Shown: positions 8,595 to 16,246 of the stretch, in pieces
Layout: the number at the start of each line of letters is the position of its first letter
Position numbering within the stretch: position 1 is the first letter of the stretch
Source of the DNA: CAYWLQ01 sp964458775
GTDB lineage: Bacteria; Myxococcota_A; Polyangia; JAAYKL01
Direction of reading: 5' to 3'
DNA length: 64,000 nt
Assembly (NCBI GenBank): GCA_964458775.1
Contig: CAYWLQ010000006.1
Coordinates: forward strand, 1 to 64,000
Notes under the pieces: model-generated
Database searches by the model: none
What the model saw: the letters and a program-made list of their open reading frames with translations, nothing else
What the model was told of the DNA's origin: nothing
Made by a program: the position numbers and the translations under genes

Positions 8595-8858
8595 ATGAAA
8601 CCAAACAACGAACAAGAACTCGAAAAAATATTTGGGCATCTTTGGACAAGACCCCAATACCGGCTGTTCGTTCGGCGGATTGAACCCAAGCATTGCGCGA
8701 AGTACCTTGGAACAATGGAAATTTATGAAGGTGAACAATTTTCCCTAAACACCTTCCGTGATCTGTTCGGCGGCGGAAAGTTCTATATCAGAATCAAAGA
8801 CGGTTATGGAAACTATCTCCTACATAAGACAGTAAAGATTTGCGGTGAACCACTTTAA
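8595..8858 (+). CDS. Small phage/island-type protein, unknown function
   Basis: An 87-residue protein with a predicted alpha/beta layout. The ending contains FGGGKFYIRIKDGYGNYL, a pattern seen in small conserved phage and island proteins that form a compact beta sheet. The ATG start has only a weak purine-rich leader (AAGAAAA). No catalytic motif is visible. Confidence 0.55.
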   Translation: MKPNNEQELEKIFGHLWTRPQYRLFVRRIEPKHCAKYLGTMEIYEGEQFSLNTFRDLFGGGKFYIRIKDGYGNYLLHKTVKICGEPL

Positions 8859-9266
8859 GTGCTTGTTGTCTGATATTTCATTTTAATTTGTGAAAATTTT
8901 ACATTACAAACTCAATACAATAACATGTTGTTGGCACATTATGGTCAGTATTTTTCTGCAATATCCGTTGGTATCACTTTGAACTCCACTTACTAGAGGA
9001 TGGCTATAACTTTCATAAGTTTCATAAATTGCTGGTCAATATTGATGTAATACTTTCATAATTTTTACACAGTAGATTTACAAAATAAAAATCAAAATAG
9101 ACATTTACAAAGTAGAAACTTGTTTAATGGGTTACCCACATGTATAATACAGCAATCTGTATAAATCGATAAACAGTGTTAGTTATTTGGGTACAAATAT
9201 CTTGACAGTAGTATTGAAGCATAAGTCGGGAAACATGTGAAATGCAAAAGAAGAAACGAGGTTGTA
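8859..9266. other. AT-rich non-coding stretch of the island
   Basis: About 400 bp that are markedly AT-rich, with no open reading frame I can support on either strand. A TTGACA occurs near 9202 but has no convincing -10 at the right distance. It probably holds the promoter of the following cargo gene. Confidence 0.5.
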
Positions 9267-10136
9267 ATGAAAGACCAAAATTGGTGTTATACAGAAAAAC
9301 TACATGGTTCGGATTTTGTTGGGAAATTGTTAAGTAATGTTAGCGACAATGGCTTTGTAGTGGAAAACATGAATAAGAAGTATTATGATAATTACATGAA
9401 AGAAGATTCTCTAAAGAGGAGCATTATTGGTGCTGAACCTGGGTCCGACTATATCTGGAGAATTTTTGATTCCAAATACCTTTTAGAAGATTTGGAAAAC
9501 CAAACATTGACACTTGTTCGACCCTCACAAGAAACTCAAAATGATCCTCTTGAAAACCCATTGATAAAAACATTTTTTCCTTTTGAAAAAAAATGCCATC
9601 GTTTATTTAAGAATTTGGTTAAAAATTTCTACTGCCAATCATGGTCTCAAAATGAAATCCCCTGGGAAGAAATTACAACCAAGAGTCCTGCTGTTCGTGT
9701 TAAATGTAGGTGGCATGCGATATTTGATCGACTTGTGAACATAGAAGACAAATACTACGATTTTAATTATCGGCTTATAAATGTTACTTACAAAGACAAG
9801 ACACATATCGAAAATGGTTTGAGAGATTTGCCGATGGAATATTACATCGATGACCAATTACTTTCTATATTATGTACTATTGGAGAATTGAATTCAGATT
9901 TTCAATCAGAAGAAGAAATCAGATTAGTATATATAAGAAGGCCACAAGAAGATAATCCTTTTCCGAACAGGAACATTCTAAAAGGAAAAAAAAACGAATT
10001 TTGTGCACATTTGTTTAACTGGGATGGAATAATTGAGTCTTTCGAATTCGAAAAAAATCCGAATGATAATGAAGTTTTAAAACTTAAAAAGAAACTTGAA
10101 GCATTGGTAAACAATCGTTCCAAAGAGCATGCTTAA
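9267..10136 (+). CDS. DUF2971-like protein (island cargo)
   Basis: A 289-residue protein; ATG 9267 with GAGG 7 bp upstream is preferred over a GTG at 9237. Its middle contains YIWRIFDSKYLLEDLENQTL, then LVRPSQETQNDPLEN, and later FYCQSWSQ. This is the order found in DUF2971 proteins: Y+y+ opening, 'L.n..l.f..p..fNDP.E', then a C-S-hydrophobic strand. DUF2971 genes occur often in islands and near defence genes; the biochemical role is unknown. Base composition is more AT-rich than the flanking chromosome, consistent with recent transfer. Confidence 0.55.
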   Translation: MKDQNWCYTEKLHGSDFVGKLLSNVSDNGFVVENMNKKYYDNYMKEDSLKRSIIGAEPGSDYIWRIFDSKYLLEDLENQTLTLVRPSQETQNDPLENPLIKTFFPFEKKCHRLFKNLVKNFYCQSWSQNEIPWEEITTKSPAVRVKCRWHAIFDRLVNIEDKYYDFNYRLINVTYKDKTHIENGLRDLPMEYYIDDQLLSILCTIGELNSDFQSEEEIRLVYIRRPQEDNPFPNRNILKGKKNEFCAHLFNWDGIIESFEFEKNPNDNEVLKLKKKLEALVNNRSKEHA

Positions 10137-10600
10137 CCAATCAACGAGTCAGATGTGGTAAAGCCCTTCTGTTTGATTAGGAGGGAGTCGAGGTTGAACT
10201 TAATTGATTTTTGCTATTCTTATTTATCTGGAAAACGTTTCCCTACCACTTTAAGCTATCAACTGATGCTACCAAACTATTGAAGTTTTTGCATTGTAAA
10301 CAGCAAAAGCCATTCCTTCATCCTTCTGAGAAATCGAAGTACTGCTTGTCGTAACGCCAAATTGACAGAATTGAGTTTTCAAAGAGCTGCAAATCACAAG
10401 ATTATAGAAATATACTCAATATTGTCGTAAGACCAAACACAAATAATGTAGAGCCATATAAGTAGTTAGTTGACATTTTTTGGGTGATTTTTTGGGTGAT
10501 CTTTATTGGAAAAACCGTTATTGCAAGAGACAGTAAGAGGCTTCATGCTTATGTTCAGGCTTTTCTTCTTTCTTAAAGAAGGAAATGGTTACTAAGAAAG
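10137..10600. other. Non-coding stretch with short tandem repeat
   Basis: About 460 bp with no supportable gene. Near its end a TTGACA (about 10472) is followed by a duplicated TTTTTTGGGTGAT, which could be a promoter or regulatory region for the lipoprotein gene at 10601. Confidence 0.4.
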
Positions 10601-11712
10601 ATGTATGGTTTTGTCATGTTGCGAACAAACAGAATCGGGTTTGTGTCTATATTTTCTTTCACTATCAATCTAGTTGGATGTTTTTCAGGATTATTGGGGG
10701 ATAGATGCGATAATGAATTTGATTGCAATAAGGGTTTACGTTGTTATCAACCGGTGAATTCTTCTATAAAAATATGTTCGGCAGCTTGCGAAACATCATC
10801 TTGTTCTGAAGGCGCATGTGTTAAAACCGAAGACGGAAAAGTTTGTGCGCTGACATGCCAAAATAGTTCTGATTGTATTGATAATTTCTTTTGTAACCAA
10901 AATGCTGAGGGTACACCTATATGCTGGGCACAGGACAAGTACTTGCAGCCGATTAATTACTCTAATAACAATGCAAACTCCGACTCGGATAATGATCCAA
11001 GTTTGCCTACAATTGCGATACATTCAACAGAGCTTTCATCTACGACAAATGGAGATGGCATACTAAGTCCGGGAGAGTCTGCTACAGCATATATTTATGT
11101 GAAGAATACAGGNNNNNNNNNNNNNNNNNNNNNNNNNNNNNNNNNNNNNNNNNNNNNNNNNNNNNNNNNNNNNNNNNNNNNNNNNNNNNNNNNNNNNNNN
11201 NNNNNNNNNNNNATCCGGTTAAGTTTGATTTATCATTTCATGACTCGCTTGGGTACTCATGGAACGATGCTTTTGCAATATCTGTTGCTGACTCTAAGGC
11301 AAAAATTGAGATACATTCAACAAAGCTTTCATCTACGACAAATGGAGACAGCATACTAAGTCCGGGAGAGTCTGCTACAGCATATATTTATGTGAAGAAT
11401 ACAGGTGCAAGTAACGCTTTGAAGGTTTGGGGTAAGTTAGAATCGTTTAGCAATTACATAAAAATTGACAAGGTTACAGCTTGGGGTTGGGAAAACACCG
11501 CCGGAACCGTTTGTCAGTCTGACTGGTCTTGTGAAAATGTTTATAGTTCCATGACTGTCAATGCTGGAGTAGGAAATACTTCCGATTGGGCGGTGGCAAT
11601 CAGTTTTACCCTTGATGCAAATGCACCGCTTGATCCGGTTAAGTTTGATTTATCATTTCATGACTCGCTTGGGTACTCATGGAACGACAATTTTACTGTA
11701 GAGGTCTCATAA
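10601..11712 (+). CDS. Lipoprotein with Cys-rich N-terminus and tandem ~140-residue repeats (broken by assembly gap)
   Basis: The N-terminus has a signal peptide with lipobox LVGC and then a Cys-rich region of EGF/WAP-like spacing (about 14 Cys in residues 30-110). After that come tandem domains beginning with 'I.IHST.LSSTTNGD.ILSPGESA'. Each looks like a secreted beta-sandwich ('ILSPGESATAYIYVKNTG'). The 100-N gap at 11113-11212 lies inside the first domain and the frame differs by one on its two sides, so a naive translation shows a false frameshift. Filling the gap with the 227 bp seen in the second copy restores the frame exactly. The stop overlaps the next gene's ATG by one base (TAATG). 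Confidence 0.72.
11113..11212. other. Assembly gap (100 N)
   Basis: A run of exactly 100 N, the usual placeholder for a gap of unknown size. It sits in a near-identical tandem repeat whose other copy predicts 227 missing bases, or 227 plus a multiple of about 420 if more units were collapsed. Confidence 0.95.
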
Positions 11713-13391
11713 TGAAGAATCAGGCAAATCTATTAATCTTCCTACTATTTATTGCTGTATCTGGATGTTATAAAATGAGAAATCAGATTTCAATGACGAC
11801 AAGGATAGAAAAGATTCCAATTGAAAACAGCATTGAGGAGCGCATTGTTGCAGACAAGTTCAAAATAGATCTGAATACCTATTTCGAAAATGAGTTTCTT
11901 ATTGTTGAGGCGATACGGAAGGAAACTTGTGTAGATGATGAGATAGTAAAATATGAAAGAACTGATTACATAAGAAAAGAACTTCCAAGAAGATATCGTG
12001 CCTATCTTTCATCAGGTCTTGCATTAACTGGAGCAGGGGCTCTGTTCACATCACTTGGAGCAGTTGGTATTAATAGGAATTATCCTAAAGAGCTTGGCGA
12101 TGTCCAAAAAGAAAATAAGTATGATACTATTACAACATCGGCCTCTTACGGACTAGTATTGGGATCGGCAATAGGTAGTGCGGGAATAATGATGCTTATC
12201 TCCAGTATTATTGATGCTGCTGCTGCAAAAGATGAGATTAAAAAAAGAAAACCTGAAATCACAAGAACAGTTTTAAAAGAAAAAAGTTGTAACGACACAC
12301 CCGCTTCAGGAATAACACTGTATATTAACAACGGATTGTCTAATGAACAAACAAGTCAAAACTTGCCTCAATATACAGTAAACACGGAACACAACGGATC
12401 TGTTCAAATTCCACTGTTGAACAACGATAAAATAAAAGATTTTCGGTTTTCAAAAAATTTTTTTACAGTTTCATGTAATCATTGCCAACCCGTAACCGTA
12501 ACACTTCCTGCGGAAATATCAGCAAGAGTGGTTATTGAGAACAATGATTATGATGAAATGAAAGAGTGGCTGTTACTTTATCCCCTACATTCATCAGGAG
12601 AAACCGTACGAAAAGCATACCTTAAACTAATTGAAGAGAAAGATGCCGAACAGAAAGAAAAGCAAGCGCAACTTGAGGATGAATGTGCTTCAGGACAATT
12701 TCAGGCATGTACTGAATTGGGAAAATTACGTGAATTCTATTCACGAGATTGCAACAAAAATGTCAGCTCCTGTTTGACATTAGCAGAAATGTATAGATCA
12801 GGAAAAGAAGGACCAGTTGATTTAAAACAAGCGATGAATTTATTCTCAAAAGCATGCAAAGGCATGCTGGGGACTGCATGTACTCAGATTGGGCATATAT
12901 GGCTAAATGATAATGACGAGAAAAAAAACATCAAAACTGCACAAAATTTCTATAAAAAAGGATGTCGGTATGGCGATGAAGATGGATGTATTTTTTCTAA
13001 CACGATTGATCTTGCACAGAAGGAATTGGCAGCTCAGGCGAAGTTGAATTCAATCAAAGATAAACTGCCTTTTACAGCAGACGACTTCGAATATGAAATT
13101 GCATGGGGCCATCTAACGATTAAATTCAATCTGACAGCAAAACAGAATATCTCAACGCTGTGGATAGTAAGCGAAGCAAGATGCAGCACTGGAGACAAAA
13201 TCTTTAAAGCAAACTCTTTACCAGTTGTTGTCAAGGAGCTTAATAGAGGAGATTCATCTATTGTTCAAACTAGTTATTACAATCTTCCGGAAGCCAATAC
13301 ATTAAAAGACTGTAGCTTGAAATTTGGAATAAAAAGAAATTTCATTTTTGATACAGCAACAATTTTTGAAGTATTGAATATTAAATTATAA
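11712..13391 (+). CDS. Lipoprotein with Sel1/TPR-like repeats
   Basis: A 559-residue protein starting at the ATG of a TAATG overlap with the previous gene, so translation is coupled. Signal peptide with lipobox VSGC. A hydrophobic hairpin follows (about residues 98-175: AYLSSGLALTGAGALFTSLG and a second Ala/Ile-rich helix). About residues 315-440 hold Cys-bearing helical repeats of the Sel1 kind ('CASGQFQACTELGKL', 'AMNLFSKACKGMLGTACTQIG', 'AQNFYKKGCRYGDEDGC'). The last about 110 residues are a separate beta-rich domain. It is probably an envelope partner of the repeat lipoprotein upstream. Confidence 0.7.
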   Translation: MKNQANLLIFLLFIAVSGCYKMRNQISMTTRIEKIPIENSIEERIVADKFKIDLNTYFENEFLIVEAIRKETCVDDEIVKYERTDYIRKELPRRYRAYLSSGLALTGAGALFTSLGAVGINRNYPKELGDVQKENKYDTITTSASYGLVLGSAIGSAGIMMLISSIIDAAAAKDEIKKRKPEITRTVLKEKSCNDTPASGITLYINNGLSNEQTSQNLPQYTVNTEHNGSVQIPLLNNDKIKDFRFSKNFFTVSCNHCQPVTVTLPAEISARVVIENNDYDEMKEWLLLYPLHSSGETVRKAYLKLIEEKDAEQKEKQAQLEDECASGQFQACTELGKLREFYSRDCNKNVSSCLTLAEMYRSGKEGPVDLKQAMNLFSKACKGMLGTACTQIGHIWLNDNDEKKNIKTAQNFYKKGCRYGDEDGCIFSNTIDLAQKELAAQAKLNSIKDKLPFTADDFEYEIAWGHLTIKFNLTAKQNISTLWIVSEARCSTGDKIFKANSLPVVVKELNRGDSSIVQTSYYNLPEANTLKDCSLKFGIKRNFIFDTATIFEVLNIKL

Positions 13392-13639
13392 TGCTATCAC
13401 TGTTTTGATAACACCAATACTTATCGGTAACCGTCCTGTAAGATATACGGTGACAGTCCCCATATATACCCTATATATCCGAACCAAAAAGGATAGTCCC
13501 AAACAAATCTTATTTATATGAAGAATGTTGCAAAAGCTTATCTGGATGATCAAATTGTCCAACTACTCGCTGGGCAAATTTCACAGGGTTTACAATATCA
13601 GCCTGTTTGTAGGTGTTGCGTCACAGACCAAGGGTATCG

Positions 13640-14677
13640 TTACTGAACCTTCGACGGCGTTTTCGGGGGCGTGTTAGAGTTGCCGCATTTGCAGGGTGTG
13701 AACTGTGTTCCTTCATTATTGCAGGTTTGAAACCCTGTTTTTTGATTCTCACAAGTACACGACGTTTGGCTGTTTGGTACACACCTAGCATCACTACACT
13801 TTGCCGTCACCAGCGCAGCACCCGATGCTGCAAGTATCGTTACAGATGCTGTCAATAACACCTGCTTCAACCAACCTCGTCGATTTACATCCGGTCCGAT
13901 CGCCTGTTCAAGTGATTTGATATTTTGTGCTTTGTGTGAAGGGTCGTTTGCCTTGTCAATGAAGACACCTTGTTTTGAGGACAATGGTACAGATTCCCTT
14001 TTAGCTGATTGGTTAACCTGATGTAGGACCTGTCTTTCCAGAAGTTGTCCGACCAGTTTTTCCATTGCTGAAAGGTCTAGCGTTCCCTTTAACCATTTTG
14101 TGTCGGCCTTTTCTAGTGCCTTGTAATACGGTTGCTTGTTTTCAGCGAGAAATTCCGGAATAGTGCGTTCACCCGGCAATATTTGTTTTAAACGTGCGCA
14201 TAGGACGAGATATGAAGCAGCTCGGGCCGTTCTCCCGTTTCCATCAACAAACGGATGAATCCAATTGAGCCGCCACAAAACATAAGCTGCAAGGTGTACT
14301 GCCGTTCGATACCAGTTGGTATTAACATACTCGCACAGTTCGTCAATGAGCCTGGGAACCTCTGTCCAGCTTGGCGGTTTATGCCCTGAACCCTGGATAT
14401 TCATCTCTTCCTGTCGATAGTTCCCCGGATCTTGAATAAGTCTGTCGACTGCAATTCTATTCAAAGAAATCAGATGACTGGGCCTCAACTGAAAATAGTA
14501 TGTTTCCTGCTGACTTCTCGCCTTTAAAAATTCCGTAAGAATTTCTATGAGATGGTCGAATTGCCTTAATCCGTTTTCAGCCTCAATTGGAACGCGCTCG
14601 CGTTTGCTCAAATTGGCATACTTGGCTTTGCCACAGGGAACACTGTGTCTCTCATTTTCATCGACCATATCAAACAC
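13640..14677 (-). CDS. Fic-domain protein with C-terminal membrane anchor and Cys-rich tail
   Basis: A 345-residue protein with the full Fic motif HPFVDGNGRTAR at residues 141-152, so AMP- or other nucleotide-transfer activity is possible. Unusually, a hydrophobic segment (about 269-292) preceded by RR is followed by a tail with ten Cys (294-331) in the pattern CxC…GxQxC…PCxC. That pattern is common in exported proteins of Myxococcota. By the positive-inside rule the Fic domain would be cytoplasmic and the Cys-rich tail outside. A 58-residue gene lies 48 bp upstream and resembles VbhA-type antitoxins. No N-terminal S/TxxxE[G/N] inhibitory helix is clear within the protein itself. Confidence 0.85.
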   Translation of the reverse strand: MFDMVDENERHSVPCGKAKYANLSKRERVPIEAENGLRQFDHLIEILTEFLKARSQQETYYFQLRPSHLISLNRIAVDRLIQDPGNYRQEEMNIQGSGHKPPSWTEVPRLIDELCEYVNTNWYRTAVHLAAYVLWRLNWIHPFVDGNGRTARAASYLVLCARLKQILPGERTIPEFLAENKQPYYKALEKADTKWLKGTLDLSAMEKLVGQLLERQVLHQVNQSAKRESVPLSSKQGVFIDKANDPSHKAQNIKSLEQAIGPDVNRRGWLKQVLLTASVTILAASGAALVTAKCSDARCVPNSQTSCTCENQKTGFQTCNNEGTQFTPCKCGNSNTPPKTPSKVQ

Positions 14678-14725
14678 CTTCTGTTATCTGGCAGTCGAGA
14701 TAGGAAAAAGTTTGGGAAAGGTGTG

Positions 14726-14902
14726 TCAGCCTTTTAGAGGAACTAACTTTGCCGCCTGTTCAACTGCTTTACGCGTCATGGCATCGTTTTCAATGTATGT
14801 ATTGCCAAAAGCAAAACTTACTCTTTGAGTTTCTTTTTGGGCGGCGGACATTTCTTTTTCACTATTGGAAAGAAGTTTTTCAGCTATTTTTTTTGTGTTC
14901 AT
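14726..14902 (-). CDS. Small VbhA/FicA-like putative antitoxin
   Basis: A 58-residue protein beginning at ATG 14902 behind GAGGG; the in-frame TTG at 14914 covers the ribosome binding site. It is almost all helical. The segment FGNTYIENDAMTRKAVEQAAKLV lines up with the VbhA/FicA inhibitory helix and following helices (S/TxxxE[G/N] then an amphipathic helix). The Glu and the E-N pair are kept, but the Ser/Thr position reads Asn. Location directly upstream of fic on the same strand is the standard order for this toxin-antitoxin type. The assignment is inference. Confidence 0.5.
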   Translation of the reverse strand: MNTKKIAEKLLSNSEKEMSAAQKETQRVSFAFGNTYIENDAMTRKAVEQAAKLVPLKG

Positions 14903-15152
14903 TTTTTCCCTCAAATATTAGTAATAAATTTACACACTTTATTATTATAGACACACAATTCCTTTTAACTGCAAAAAAAACGGCGGACAAGCGAAATCTC
15001 GACAGTCGTCAAAGCACAAAGGGACAGCGTTCTGATGGCATTTTCTGTAACACAAGGTTAACGGTAGATTTTACATGACAGGATTATCTCTTTGAGGTGA
15101 AGCTTGCGCAAAAAAATGAACCCGAATATGACAATAATTTAAGGAGTCTCAT

Positions 15153-15353
15153 TTGACTGGAGAAAAACAAAATCTAAAGGGTGACGCTTTAAAAAATTTT
15201 AAAAGAGTAGACGAAAAGAGGCGTCAAGAGTGGATTGATGGGCTTAACAAGCTTAAAGACGAACTATCTCAAACGGCATCAACTTACATTTCTGATCAAC
15301 GAATTATTCGTGCAAAAATCGCAGAACTTAGTTACACACGCACACTCGGCTAG
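15153..15353 (+). CDS. Small island protein, unknown function
   Basis: A 66-residue, mostly helical, charged protein with a TTG start 8 bp after AAGGAG. No recognised family; the C-terminal ISDQRIIRAKIAELSY could be a dimerisation or DNA-binding helix. It lies about 290 bp from the right attachment repeat, on the strand leading into it. Confidence 0.5.
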   Translation: MTGEKQNLKGDALKNFKRVDEKRRQEWIDGLNKLKDELSQTASTYISDQRIIRAKIAELSYTRTLG

Positions 15354-15506
15354 TCTTTCTATACCGCATACCAGATCATATTTGATCGGATCATTCCAGT
15401 TTAGTATTCTGAATTATAAAACTGCTTAAGAGTGCAATAATTGGTGGCAGAAATGCATGAAGCTGAGTTTGCCGGTGACTAGTAGGACGATTAGCAGGGT
15501 TGTTTC

Positions 15507-15527
15507 TTGGGACAAATTTGGGACAAT
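15507..15527 (+). promoter_or_regulatory. Right-end pair of TTGGGACAA sites, putative integrase arm sites
   Basis: TTGGGACAA (15507-15515) and TTTGGGACAAT (15517-15527) are in tandem about one helical turn apart, 118 bp inside the right repeat. The same core recurs four times between the tRNA and the integrase. The function is inferred. Confidence 0.5.
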
Positions 15528-15644
15528 CGAAATAAAAAAACGCAAAAAACGACAACTAAGTACAAAAATTAAATGTTTGTTAATATGCTGTATTCATTAT
15601 TGTTATTCTCTGTTGTTTATTGGCGTTTGTTGTCTCTTAACCGT

Positions 15645-15690
15645 TTCGTAATCAGCAGGTCACCGGTTCAATTCCGGTTGTTGGCTCCAG
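15645..15690 (+). repeat. Right attachment repeat (attR), orphaned tRNA-Thr 3' end
   Basis: A 46-bp perfect direct copy of 5134-5179, holding the anticodon loop through the CCA end of tRNA-Thr but no 5' half. With two mismatches the copy extends to 15706. It marks the right end of the integrated island; the original tRNA terminator follows immediately. Confidence 0.95.
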
Positions 15691-15692
15691 AT

Positions 15693-15728
15693 AAACCCCT
15701 GAAATTTAACACTTTTCAGGGGTTTTTT
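15693..15728 (+). terminator. Rho-independent terminator, originally of tRNA-Thr
   Basis: A perfect 12-bp stem, AAACCCCTGAAA (15693-15704) with TTTCAGGGGTTT (15714-15725), closes a 9-nt loop and is followed by TTT. It directly follows the orphan tRNA end, so integration has separated it from the working tRNA gene 10.5 kb upstream. Confidence 0.85.
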
Positions 15729-16246
15729 GTAGATCCATTCCCTGTTCCAATTGTCCGTAACTGAGCATCTTTTTAGGATACCCAGCCGGCGGTATGATCT
15801 CCAAAACATCTTTGTGAACCGTATTGTCTTGCTCTCCAAGCAACTACTTGAGGTTCCTGTCAGATTTGCGCCGCCTCTAGCCGCCTCTATATGCTCTTGA
15901 ATTGTCTTCTCAGCAAACTTGCAAATAACACTGCTGAACTACTCCTGTTCTCATTTATCTGTCTCCCTATAAATAAATTCCGATAATTCCTTTGTTTTTT
16001 TAGCTTGGTGTAATTCTCATTTTCGCAGCTCCTTTTGTTTTGTTCAATTTTCATTTAACTTAAAAAACAGTGTCAAAGTAGCTTTTTACAGATATTCTAG
16101 GGCAGCACCGAATTTCTGTTTTCAGCACAACATTTCTGTTTTCAGCACAAAAAAGAAATGATAGTTAACCCGACAAGGTGTTTCAACCTAGATCCAAAAC
16201 GCAAGTTGCTCCTCTTTCGTGAGCACAACAACCCTAAGGAGGTTAA
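15729..16246. other. Mostly non-coding region; possible degraded coding remnant and a duplicated 19-mer
   Basis: A minus-strand frame near 15840-15705 reads as a 45-residue peptide containing VLEIIPPAGYPKKMLSYG, which looks protein-like but belongs to no family I can name. It reads into the tRNA terminator and is probably a remnant. The rest is non-coding and contains the leader of the transporter gene at 16247. Confidence 0.3.
16112..16150 (+). repeat. Tandem 19-bp duplication upstream of the transporter
   Basis: ATTTCTGTTTTCAGCACAA occurs twice, at 16112-16130 and 16132-16150, about 100 bp before the start of the OFA transporter. Two identical sites spaced 20 bp apart (about two helical turns) suit a cooperative regulator; that is inference. 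Confidence 0.5.

Noticed and set aside
11213..11359. Frameshifted end of the lipoprotein gene after the N gap
   Set aside because: The shift comes from the arbitrary 100-N gap length; the continuing frame to 11712 fits the repeat.
5478..15353. Complete prophage
   Set aside because: No capsid, terminase, portal, tail or lysis gene is present.
15705..15843. 45-residue minus-strand peptide with EIIPPAGYPKK
   Set aside because: It runs through the tRNA terminator and has no family; kept only as a possible remnant in the spacer entry.
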